Source: Dromiciops gliroides
Lineage: Eukaryota; Chordata; Mammalia; Microbiotheria; Microbiotheriidae
DNA length: 64,000 nt
Assembly: GCF_019393635.1 (NCBI RefSeq)
Contig: NC_057862.1
Span: 266,428,441-266,492,440 of the forward strand
Direction of reading: 5' to 3'
The translations under genes and the position numbers were made by a program. This document shows, piece after piece, positions 1 through 11,600 of the stretch. The notes under the pieces were generated by a model. That model ran no database searches and was not told the DNA's origin. It saw nothing but the letters and a program-made list of their open reading frames with translations. Positions within the stretch are counted from its first letter, which is position 1. Each line of letters begins with the position of its first letter.

Positions 1-574
1 TTTGTAATAAACATTTTATTTATAGTCTTGGGTGCCAATTTTTATCCCTCTTTCCCTCCCTCCCCTGCCTCCTCCCTGAGGCAGCAAATAATCAGATATG
101 GGTTATACAAGTATGATTATATAAAACATTACAATATTTGCCATTTTGTACAAGAAAACTTGATTAAAAGAAAAAATGAAAGAAAGTGAAAAATAGCATG
201 CTTCAGTCTTTTCCATCAATATCAGTTCTTTCTTTGGAGGCAGATAGTATGTTTCATCAATGGTCCTTTTGGATTGTCTTAGATCACTGTATTGTTGAGA
301 ACACTATAAATATTTTTGTGCACATAGGTTCTTTTCCTTTTTTAAATGATCTCTTTGGGATATGGACCTAGTAATGAATAGGGATGCACAGTTTGGCTGC
401 CCTTTGTTCCAAATTGCTCTCCAAAATGATTGGATCAGATCATAATTCCACCAACAATGCAATTTCATCCCAATTTTGCCACATCTTCAAAATTTATTTA
501 TCATTTCCCTTTTCTGTCTGATAGGTCTGAGGAGGTACCTCAGTTGTTTTAATTTGCATTTCTCTAATCAAAAG
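1..574 (-). mobile_element. L1 3' end (ORF2 C-terminus and 3' UTR)
   Basis: Reverse complement of the marsupial L1 tail: GGGAGGAGG run, ATCAGATATGGGTTATACAAG, and then the ORF2 end, ending at the GATTAGAGAAATGCAAATTA block near 565. The left edge is cut by the window. Confidence 0.85.
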
Positions 575-583
575 TGATGTACG

Positions 584-624
584 GGCAGCTAGGTGGCACA
601 GTGGATAAAGCACTCTAGAATATC
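584..624 (+). mobile_element. SINE head fragment, about 40 bp
   Basis: Only the 5' end (GGGCAGCTAGGTGGCACAG to AAAGCACT) is present, sitting exactly between two L1 pieces in the opposite orientation. Confidence 0.7.
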
Positions 625-2045
625 TTATTCCAAGCCCTCCAATTCTTTAATGTAGAAGTTGCTAGATCTTGTGTTATCCTGACTGTGGCTCTACAGTACT
701 TGAATTGTTTCTTTCTGGATGCTTGCGATATTTTCTGCTTGACCTGGGAGCTCTGGAAATTCCTGGGAGTTTTCCTTTTGGGATCTCTTTCAGGAGGTGA
801 TGGGTGGATTCTTTCCATTTCTATTTTACTTTCTGGTTCTAGAATATCAGGGAAATTTTCCTTGACAATTTCTTGGAAGATGATATCTAGGCTCTTTTTC
901 TGATCACAGCTTTAGTCCAATAATTTTCAAATTATCTCTCCTGGATTTTTTTTCCAGGTCAATTGTTTTTCCAAGGAGTTATTTCACATTGCCCTCTATT
1001 TTTTCATTCTTTTGGTTTTTTGATTTCTCATAAAGTCATTAGCTTCCATTTGCTCAATCTTAATTTTTAAGCAATGATTTTCTTCAGAGAGTTTTTGTAC
1101 CTCCTTTTCCATCTGGCCAAAATGGCTTTTCAAGGTGTTGATTTTTTTTTCATGACTTTCCTGCATCTCTCTCATTTCTCTTTCCATTTTTTCCTCTACC
1201 TCTCTTACTTTATTTTCAAAGTCCTTTTTGAACCCTTCTATGGCCTGAGACCATTCATATTTTTCTTGGAAGCTTTGATTTTATTTTCTTCTGAGGATGT
1301 ATTTTGATATTCCTTGTCACCAAAGAAACTTTCTAAGGTCAGCATTTTTTTTTTCTGTCCTCTCATTTTCCTAGCCTATTTTTTTTACTTTTATATAAAG
1401 CAGGGCACTGCTTCCAAGATGCACTGTTTCAAGGGGGTACGATTTAAGAAGAGACATGTTTACCACTCCCCTGGCATGTGCTTTGGTCTAGAAGCAACTG
1501 CAGGCCTGCTTGTTCTTTAATCCAGGAACAGAATCCTGTTTCACTGTAGTTGCAAGCTTAGTTGTGCCTGAGCCCCTCCCCAACCTGGGCCACCACTCAA
1601 GACTGCTTCCTGGTTCTGAGCACAGGAAGAACAACAGAGTCCCACCTCAGTACAAGCAGAGACCCCTGCAATCTCCTCCTGGCCAACCACTCAACCCCCT
1701 CATCAGTCTGTGAGCTGAGTTCCAGAAGTAGACACGGCCACAGCTGATTCCAAGACTTCTTCCTGTTTCTCTGGGGCAGCCTGCCTGGGGCTGGATCTGT
1801 GCTGGTACAGCCCAGATCTGTACTCCACTCTCACCCCAATACAACAGACCTTGCCTGCTGACCTTCTAAGCTGTCTTTGGCTGGAAAATTATCTCACCCC
1901 ATCTTTTTGTGGGTTCTGCTGCTCCAGGACTTGTCTTATGGCATTATTTGAAGGTATTTGGAGGCGTTTGGGGGGAGAGTTCAGGGAAATCACTGCCTTT
2001 CCTCAGCCAACTTGGCTCTGCCCCGCCCAACATTCATCTATTCCA
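625..2045 (-). mobile_element. L1 ORF1 and 5' UTR
   Basis: The minus strand encodes L1 ORF1p pieces: the coiled-coil MEREMREMQESHEKKINTLK and the C-terminal RIHPSPPERDPKRKTPRNF region. From about 1330 to 2045 the GC-rich sequence has no ORF and fits an L1 5' UTR. Confidence 0.8.
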
Positions 2046-4165
2046 TCCCATTATTTTTGGTGTTTTTAATAGAAATTGGTGTATTTTGTCAAAAGTTTTT
2101 TTCTGTATCTATTAAAATAATCCTATGATTTCTGCTGGCTTTGTTATTGCTGTTATCAATTATGCTGATAGCTTTCCTACAAACCTGCAGTCCTAGTATA
2201 TATATAGTCATAGTGTATGCTCCTTTGTGATATATTGCTGTAATCTCCTTATTATTTTGTTTAAAACTTTTGCATCAATATTCATTAGAGAAATTGGTCT
2301 ATAGTTTTCTTTCTCTGTTTTTAGCTCTCCCTAATTTAGGTATCAGCACTATATGATATCATGAAAGGAATTTGACAGGATTCCTTCTTTTTCCAAGTAA
2401 TTTGCATAGTATTGGAATTAATTGCTCTTTAGATGTTTGGTAGAATTCACTTGTGAACCCATATGGCTCTGGGGATTTTTCCTTAGATAGTTGGTTTGTT
2501 CAATTTCTTTTTCTAAAATGGAATTATTTAGGTATCCTATTTCCTATTCTATTAATCTGGGCAATTTATATTTTCATATTCATCAAATTTGCTCAAATTG
2601 TCAGATTTATTGGTCTATAATTGGGCAAATATTTCTTAATGATTGCTATAATTGCCTCTTCATTGATGGCAAATTCACCCTTTTCCTTTTTGCTAGTGGA
2701 TATTTGGTTTTCCATTTCTTTTTTTTAATCAAATTTTATTACTTGCTCAATAGTTTTCTTTTAATTTTATTAATCTCATCTTTGGTTTTCAAGATTTTCA
2801 ATTTGGTGCTCAATTGGGGATTTAAAGTTTGTTCTTCTAATTTTTTAAGATGCATGCCCAATTTATTGAGCTGAATTTTTTCCATTTTATTAATGTAAGA
2901 ATTTAGGGAAATTAAATTTCTCTTAAGTACTTCTTTGGTTATACGCCTTTAATTTTGGTATGTTGTGTTATTATGATGATTCCCTTTCATTGTCATTTCT
3001 ATGATTTGTTCTTTGACCTACATATTCTTCAGGATTGGATTATTTAGTTTCCATTGAATTTTTAATCTATCTTTTCACTGCCCTTTGTTGTATTACATTA
3101 TGATATGAATAGGATGCATTTAATATTTCTGTCTTCCTACATTTGATTCTGAGATTTTTATGTCCTAATACATGGTCAATTTTTATATAGGTGCCATGTG
3201 CAAGAGATAAAAGTATGTTCTTTTATATTCCCATTCATTTTTTTTCAGAGGTTTGTCATATCTCACTTTTCTAAAATTCTATTCACCTTCCTCATTTCTT
3301 GTTTATTTTTTGGTTTGATTTATCAAGTTGGAGAGGAGACTGTGGCTATTTTCTCCTGTAACTCACTTAACTTCTCTTTTATGCATTTGGATGCTTTACC
3401 ACTTGGTGCATATCTCTTGTTTCATTTCCAGGTACTCTTCTGGTCCTTATGGACAGGACTGTTCTTTTTCAGAGGCTCAAGTTGGAATCTCTATTTCTGA
3501 GTTAATTCCTAGAGTTTCTCTCATTCCAAGGTGTCTGGTGTTCTTTCTGTTTATGTACTTTGTTTGTTTTACTCATATTTCCAGCTTAAGTTTCCAGATT
3601 AGGAGCTTATTATGTTTGGATCATACTTCTGTATGGTGTGGATAGCCCTTGCTTGATCCTGAGTTTGGTGTCTGATGGGGCTCCTGATGGTGTCTGGCCT
3701 TGCCTCCTGGTTTAGCCCCAGGCTGCCTGGATGCTGGTCTTGCTCATCAGGATGTAGGCCCTGGTTCATATCTTACTGAGCTAGGCTGGTTCCACCTCCT
3801 ACATCAGATGGGAACTCAGCTCCTTGATATAGCCATGGCCATGTTCAACTTTGGTCTGGCCCTACCTTTTGCATTCTGCATATGGGAATGAGGTCCAAGG
3901 TTTTCCTCTTTACTTCTAGACCATTGCCCAGTGGTCTAGCTTTATCTCTTGCTGTGGACTTAGATTGCTTTTCACTTTGTTTTGCACATAACTTATCTCT
4001 GCTACCCACTTCCACTGAATCTTAGCTTAGGACTCTAAGCTGGATAGCAGAATTTTTAGTTGATTTATTTTGGTTTTCTTTTTGTTGTTGTTCGGTTATA
4101 TTTTTAGAGCTTTACTGGGTGTTTGTAGGGGAATTGAGCTTTTCTAGGATCTAACATGCCACTAT
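2046..4165 (-). mobile_element. L1 ORF2 (RT, linker, part of endonuclease) and upstream region
   Basis: Reading leftward on the minus strand, the linker and RT wording of L1 ORF2 is clear from 2046 to about 3400. From 3400 to 4165 the sequence is GC-richer, without an ORF. It looks like a different L1 5' UTR, ending near the word AACATGCC at about 4152, but that part is less certain. Confidence 0.7.
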
Positions 4166-5435
4166 TTCCTCACAATCATTAACTCCCTCATTTACAGATG
4201 AAAATGATGTCAAAGAAGGAAAAACACCTTGCCCAATGTCACACAGTAAGCCTCAGAAACAATTTTGGATACCCGACCTCTGATTCCTGAATCGATTCCC
4301 TGTCTACTTTATTACAATGTCAAGAATACAGATAAATTCTTAGAGCTATTAGACACCTTAGATACTTCTAATACAACTCCCTCTTCTTATACTAGAAAAT
4401 TGAGAGACAGATGACCCAAATAAATGCTCAGGGTCACACAGGTAGTCAATATCAGAACAAAGGCCCAAACCCAGATCTATTGACTTAGCTGCTCTTTCTT
4501 CTCAGTGGCTCCTTCTGCCACAATCAACAAATGTGTAATTAGTGAATTAAAATATTTATTGAAGACCTACTATATGTAGAGAATCAAAGTTTAAGACATA
4601 GCCTTTTCATTCAATGAGTTTTTATTTGTGATCAATTTTACGGTGAGTCGGAAGGCAAAGAAGAATATGTACCAGTGATTGGGAAAAAGAAACACTGATA
4701 AGTAAAAAATTCAGCATTTTGAAGGTATACTTGAAAAGGGATTTATGCATGGATTATGCAAGGGATTTAAGATGAAGATGAAAGCAAAATTTAGGAAGCA
4801 AAGCTGTGGAAATTCCAGCATAGGAATCTTCATAGGGAGAAGACAGTGAAGGAGACTTTTGTGATTACTGGGTTTGATGAAAAGAAGGCTGGGACTAAAG
4901 AACTGTAAGGCTGAGGACTTGGTGGTTAAACAAACAAAGTGCTTTATCTGACTAGATATGATTTCTATCAGTATAATCACAAAATAGCAAATTAATATTG
5001 AATGACCAAAGCAATTTAGAAGTTTAAACAAGTTATGACAGCATATATTCTTAGTTCAAAAGAAAACTTAAATCTAAAGTCAACTGAATAGAGTTACCAA
5101 GTATTCTCAAATGCTGCTGCTTATTTTTTCCCTAAAGTCCACACAATTTACTCACTCTAGAAAGTCTTTCTGAATTCTTTTAGACAAATTTCACACAGCC
5201 TCAAGTTGGTGTATTTGTAGTCTAGTCATTGTTCGAAATTATTTTTGTTTATTAGAATAGCATCTTTTCCTCTCCTCTCCTTTATCTTCTTTCCTTTCCC
5301 TCTTTCCTTTCTTTTTCTTTCCTCTAATTTCCTTTTTCCTTTCCTTTCCTTTTCCCCCTCATTTCTCTAAGGAACCATCTCAAAGTTGATTTCCAGGTGC
5401 TGTGTGATACTGATAACCATTACGCACAAAAGTTA
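4166..5435 (-). other. PTGER2 3' UTR and downstream flank with MIR relics
   Basis: Between the L1 block and the PTGER2 stop lie two old MIR-type copies in minus orientation. They sit at about 4190-4320 (gene-tail wording such as GCCCAATGTCACACAG) and 4330-4510 (CAGGGTCACACAGGTAG). The rest, 4510-5435, is AT-rich and apparently unique, with a pyrimidine-rich run of CCTTT/CTTTC units at 5266-5365. Part of it is probably the PTGER2 3' UTR. No other coding sequence is visible. Confidence 0.6.
5248..5253 (-). terminator. PTGER2: Candidate PTGER2 polyadenylation signal
   Basis: TTTATT on the plus strand is AATAAA on the coding strand, about 185 nt beyond the stop. This would give a short 3' UTR. 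Further AATAAA hexamers on the same strand near 4622 could serve a longer one. Confidence 0.4.
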
Positions 5436-5627
5436 CTATGTTGGTGGAACATCATGTGCTTTCAATGATATCTGACAGCATAGTATTGAACGGAGCAGTC
5501 TCAGAACAGGAGGCCTAAGAATGACAAAGATCCAAGGATCAATTATTGAGTTAATTGATAAAAATCTAAGTGCTTGTAGTTCCCATTTTTTCTCCCTGGA
5601 GGAAGGTTCAGTCAAGTATGCATAAAT
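5436..5627 (-). CDS. PTGER2: PTGER2 coding exon 2 (extracellular loop 3, TM7, C-tail)
   Basis: The acceptor TTACTTCTTACAG ends at 5628. The exon opens IYAYLTEPSSREKKWELQ, close to human IFAYMNETSSRKEKWDLQ, and continues with the prostanoid TM7 signature LRFLSINSIIDPWIF. It ends LRPPVLRLLRSILCCQISLK, then AHDVPPT and a TAG at 5436-5438. Human EP2 continues with a Ser/Thr-rich tail of roughly 14 more residues, and nothing like that tail is readable downstream here. The two cysteines after SIL are kept as potential palmitoylation sites. The exon itself has no break. Confidence 0.95.
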   Translation of the reverse strand: MYAYLTEPSSREKKWELQALRFLSINSIIDPWIFVILRPPVLRLLRSILCCQISLKAHDVPPT

Positions 5628-8600
5628 CTGTAAGAAGTAAAGGGAAAACAAAGGAAGATGTTAATTTTGAACTAAATTTGTTAATTCTTTAGTATTTCAA
5701 TGGAAGAGCTTAGAACATATTTTGTTATTCCTTAGGAAATGCTGCCCAAAAGGCCTCATACCTCTCTATTAGAAGGGAGAAATCACATTTCTTCTCTCTT
5801 TCTTCTCCTTAACTTACCAAACTAAAGTATCATTATGAGATTCCCCTCATGTGCTTGTGGAGTGTTCTAGATATTATCAGAGGTGAACCAAACACAGGAC
5901 TTTCTACTGTTCTATATCCTAGAATGTGGCAATAATAGCAAAACTAAAAAGTCTTGGACAATCTAGGTGTCTTCATTTCACAAGACAACCGAGGAATAAT
6001 AAAATATGAATACAGATAAATCTTCACCATTCCTTCTCCTTTTCCCATTTTATGACTTTTTCACTTTGTTTTTCTTCCTCCCCAAAGGCTTCCACAATTA
6101 ATAGTAGTAAAACAAATAGTAATAAAACAAAAGATCAAACATTTAAAATCATATAACAAAAAAAGAAATTTATTTCAGGTTTTTCTCAATTCATAGATTC
6201 ACAGAATTTAAAACTGTTAAGGGATTTAGAGTCCTCTTGTCCAATCCCCATTTTATAAATGAGAAATTTGAAGTCCAGAGAGGTGAGGTGACTTTTTCTT
6301 GAGTTCACTCAGGAATGAAGATCTTGACTCAAATCCAGGAACAAATACAAGTGCTTTTGGAATCAGCACCACCCAGTGACTCAGGATCATATTTAATTTA
6401 AAAAACAGTGGAATGCAACAGTGGAACAAGTAATCTGCTTTGTAATGAGTGTTTTTTATGCTTGTCTAAATTTTTTTTTATTATTAGACTCTTTGAAAAC
6501 AAGATAGTATTATTACATGTTTTTTTCAAATTATTCACTTTTTTATTATGGTTTCATCTTGTCAAAAAAAAGGGAAGAGGTTTTCATATTTGTTTGTTTG
6601 TTTTTTAATAGTAGTTTCATATTACCTAATTGCATTTATTATGTAATTAACTAATTATAACATCTTAGGGATCTGCAAGTTCACATACCTCCAAAAACAA
6701 AACATTTATTTTGGACTAATATCCAGGCTTGATTCTATCATGTTTATAGACTGGCATTGTTTTTAGTCCATGAAATTCCAAACAATGAAACAGTAAGCAT
6801 TTTTTAAAAATTTAAAGCATTGCCACATGAGAAAAGTGAATGTAAACACTTAGTTTTATATAATTGAGGGCAAAGTGAGGAAGAAAAATTCATTTTTCTT
6901 GTTGGCTAAATTATTTTGGATTGTGAATGTTTATTGAAAATGCTTAGTCAAAGTATCAATAGAGTCAATTGTCTCCTGAGGTTAGAATAATTAGAACCTC
7001 ACAGTGTAGTATAATAAATAGATTTACACTTGGAATCAGGAAGATGGGTCTGAATCTCATCTTTGACACATTTCCTTTGTGACCTTTGGCAAGTCACCTA
7101 AGCATAGACCTCAGTTTCCACATCTGTAAAACAAGGATGTTGGACTTGGTGCCCTCTAATAGGATTCCTTCCAATTCTATGCTCCTGTGGTCTCTGAATT
7201 GAACAGGAATAAATATGCAAATACTATATAAAAATGGTCTTTAACTGGATTTCCACAATAACAATGATTATTAAACAACTCACTTATTTCTTCATCATCA
7301 TCATCATAGCTAACATTAATATAGTACTTACTGTGTACCAGGCACAGGACTAAGTGATTTACAATTACAGACAGTTCTCTATTTCTGTAAATGGAATGGC
7401 AGGCAAACCTGTAAGTAAAGCCCTATTGCAAATTTGCCACAAATGTGGGGAAAGGAGGGAAGGAGGAAAAAAGGAAGAGGACCATGCCTGTGGAGTAGGG
7501 AGGTGGTGGTGCAGCAAACAGTTCAAGGATGTAGGGACAGAAGACAGAAAAGTGAGAGCAGGAAAAGGAACATACCATACTTGGGCCAACTACATGGGGA
7601 CCTGGTCGGAACTGAAAAGAAGTGGGGGTGGGATGGAAAACATGTGGGGCCCAGACATGAACAGATTCTCCTATCTGCCAGTGTGAACAGACAGAAAACA
7701 TGGGGTTGTGGGCAGAGTGAGTCCAAGCCCTTGATCAGGCAGCAGAGGTGGCAGTGTTTCTCCCCTTCCTTCTACTTTCACTTGGAGGGTTTTTGTGGGG
7801 GTTTTGTTTTTGTTTTTTTTAGTTTTTAGGGGAATTTTTGGTGATGCAAGTTTAAAGGAAAGGCTATTTTTGGTTTGTTTTGTTTTTGCGGGGCAATGGG
7901 GGTTAAGTGACTTGCCCAAGGTCACACAGCTAGTAAGTGTCAAGTGACTGAGGCTGGATTTGAACTCAGGTCCTCCTGAATCCAGGGCAGGTGCTTTATC
8001 CACCTAGCTGCCCCCAGGAAAGGCTATTTTAAAGAGCTGAGGAGCAGGAGTGAAGAGAGAGAGAGAGAGCACTATAATGTACAGCAAAGTTAACATAAGT
8101 GGGCTTTTTTGGTTTTTTGTTTGTTTTGTTTTGCTTTAATTAGGGAGAAGGGCCTCACAGGCACAGGATACAGATGAGGCATGACTTCCAGGGCTGAAGT
8201 GGATTTACATGATTATGAGGTTCTTGGGTCATGATAGAGAAGTGCAACTGGGTATGAAATAAAGAGTATGGGAATAGACAATTCCAAGCAGCAAAGTAGT
8301 CATGGAGCAAAGGATTTTTAGCAATATCAGTAAAGTGTACACATGAGATCAAAATAGGCATGGAAAGGTTAAAAAAAAACTTGGGAAAAAAAGGCTAAAA
8401 TTGCCCATAAAATCAAACACAAATATGTAATCTCTGATGATCCTTATTTCAAAAAAATGATGAAACTGATCCTTAGTACTTGGCTACATTTTCCCTCAAG
8501 GATGCTGATTCTCTATGATGAAGGTGCCCAGAGATTGACCAATCTGATATGAGTAGCTCAAACCCCCCAAAATGTCCTTTTCACTCATTAAGAAATGCCA

Positions 8601-11600
8601 CTTCATTGCCATATGGAAAAACGTTCTAAATCACTATTGATTAGGGAAATGCAAATTAAAACAACTCTGAGGTACCACCTGACACCTATCAGATTGGCTA
8701 ACATAACAAAAAAAGGAAAATAATAAATGTTGGAGAAGATGCAGAAAAATTGGAACACCAATGCATTGTTGGTGGAGCTGTGAACTGATTCAACCATTCT
8801 GGAGAGCAATCTGGAACTATGCCCAAAGGGCTATAAAGCTATGCATACCCTTTGACCCAGCAATATCACTATTAGATCTTTTCCCCAAAGAGATCATAAA
8901 AAAGGGAAAAGGACCCACCTGACACCTATCAGAATGGCTAAAATGACAAAAAAGGAAAATAATAAATGTTGGAGAAGCTGTGGGAAAATTGGAACACTAA
9001 TTCATTGTTGGTGGAGCTGTGAACTGATCCAACCATTCTGGAGAGCAATTTGGAATTATGCCCAAAGGGCGATAAAGCTGTGCATACCCTTTGACCCAGC
9101 AATACCACTTTTAGGTCTTTTCCCCAAAGAAATCATGGAAAGGAGAAAGGGACCCACATGTACAAAAATATTTATAGCTGCTCTTTACGTGGTAGCAAGG
9201 AATTGGAAGTTGAGGGGATGCCCATCAATTGGGGAATGACTGGATAAGTTGTGGTATATGAATACAATGGAATACTATTGTGCTGTAAGAAATGATGAGG
9301 GGCGGCTAGGTGGAGCAGTGGATAAAGCACCGGCCCTGGATTCAGGAGTTCCTGAGTTCAAATCCGGCCTCAGACACTTGACACTAGCTGTGTGACCCTG
9401 GGCAAGTCACTTAACCCCAATGGCCCGTTAAAAAAAAAAAAAAAGAAAGAAATGATGAGCAGGAGGAGTTCAGAGAAACCTGGAGGGTCTTACGTGAGCT
9501 GATGATGAGTGAGATGAGCAGAACCAGAAGAACATTGTACACAGTATCATCAACATTGAGTGTTGATCTACTGTGATGGACTATATTCTTCTCACCAATG
9601 CAATGGTACAGAAGAATTCCAGGGAACTCATGATAGAAGAGGATCTCCAAATCCAAGAAAAAAAAAAAAAAGAACTGTGGAGTATAGATGCTGAATGAAC
9701 CATACTATTTCTTTTTTTTTTTGGTGCTGTTGGTTTTTTTTCTATTTTGAGGTTTTTCATCATTGCTCTGATTTTTTCTCTTATAATAGGACTAATGCAG
9801 AAATAGGATTAATGTTATTATGTGTATATATGTATGTGTGTATAGATATATGTATATATAGATATATAGATATAACCTATATCAGATTACCTGCTGTCTA
9901 GGGGAGGGGGGAGGGAGGGGAGGGAGGGAGAAAATCTGAAATTGTAAAGCTTGTATAAACAAAAGCTGAGAACTATCTTTACATGTAACGGAAAAAAAAT
10001 AAAATACCTTATATGTAAAAAAAAATTTAAAAAATTAAAGGGTGAGAGGAATGCCCTGGGAGAAAGGAAAAGGGAGAGGTGGAATGGGGTAAAGTATCTC
10101 AATGAAGAAGCAAGAAAAAGCTTATGGAGTAGAGGGGAAGATGGGGGAAGTATAGGGGAGTGAGTGAGCCTTACTGTCATCAAAATTGGCTCAAAATGGT
10201 AATAATATACACATTCAATTGGCTATAGTAATCTATCTTCAGGAAAGTAGAAGGGGAAGGGGATAAAGGGGGTGAAAAAAGAGAGGGCAGATTGGGGGAA
10301 GGAGCAGTCAGAAGCAAAACATTTTTCAGGAGGGATAGGGTGAAAAAAGATAGAAAATAGAATAAATGTCATAGTGAGGGAATAGGATGGAAGAAATACA
10401 GTTAGCAATAGTAACTGTGAAAAAAATTTGAAGCCAATTTGTCTGATAGGCCTCAGTTCTCAAACACATTTTGAGAGTCAGTGAGTCAATTTTGCTACTA
10501 TTTCCCAATTGATAGATGATCAAAAGATATGAAGTTTTCAGATGAAATAATCAAAACTACCTATAGCCATATGAAAAAAATGCTCTAACTCATTATTGAT
10601 TGGAGAGATGTGGGTCAAAACAATTCTGGGGTACTACCTCATACCTATTGGATTGGATAATAGAACAGCAGAGGAAAATGACAAATGCTGTAGGTTATCT
10701 AGGGGAAATGAGACATGAATACACTTTTGGTAAGGTTGTAAACATTCTGTTGAGCAATTTGGAACTATGGCCAAAGGACTATAAAACTATGCATACTTTG
10801 ACCTAGTAATATCACTGCTAATGTTGGTATCCAAAAAGAGATTTAAGAAAACCTTGAATTCAAAATTGAGGAGATGCCCATCAATTGGGCAATGGCTGAA
10901 CAAATTGTGGGATGAGAATATGATGGAACACTATCGTGCTATAAGAAATGATGAGCAGGATGCTATCAGAAAAACCTGGGGGCAGCTAGGTGGTGCAGTG
11001 GACAGAGCACCGGCCCTGGAGTCAGGAGTACCTGAATTCAAATCCGGCCTCAGACACTTAACACTTACTAGCTGTGTGACCCTGGGCAAGTCACTTAACC
11101 CCAATTGCCTCACTAAAAACAAAACAAAACAAAAACCTGGAAAGACTTACATGAGGGGATGCAAAGTGAAATGTACTGTATACCAAGTAATAGCAATATT
11201 ATAGGATGATCAGCTGTGAATGACAACTATTTTCAACAATACAATGATCTGCTTGAATGACTTGGTTATTTTCAGCAATACAATGATCCAAGACAACTCT
11301 GAAGGACTTCTGAAAAGTGCAATTCATCTCCAGAGAAAGAACTAAAGGAATCAGAATATAGATTGAAGCATAATTTTTTTTAGTTCCTTTTTCTAAAGTT
11401 TTTTTTGTCTGTTCTCTTTCACAATCTAACTAATCTGGAAATGTTTTGCATGACTACACATGTATTAAAACAAACAAATGTCCCTTCAGGAACCTTTACT
11501 TCACAGCCTCAGGAACTTTTATCTCATGAACTTTTATCTTACAAACTTTCATTTAGGGAACAGTAGATGGCTGAGTTGGAGAAGATTGAAGAACTCCGCC

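Noticed and set aside
2491-2874. A 127-codon open frame on the plus strand.
   Set aside because: It is the antisense of L1 ORF2 linker sequence; the AT-rich antisense gives Phe/Leu-rich chance frames.
7354-7829. Overlapping 110- and 131-codon frames in the PTGER2 intron.
   Set aside because: Purine-rich unique sequence with frames on both strands, no homology, no splice or promoter context.
9300-9370. A tRNA gene suggested by A-box and B-box words in the SINE heads.
   Set aside because: The heads do not fold as a complete tRNA and are followed by the SINE core; they are SINE promoters.
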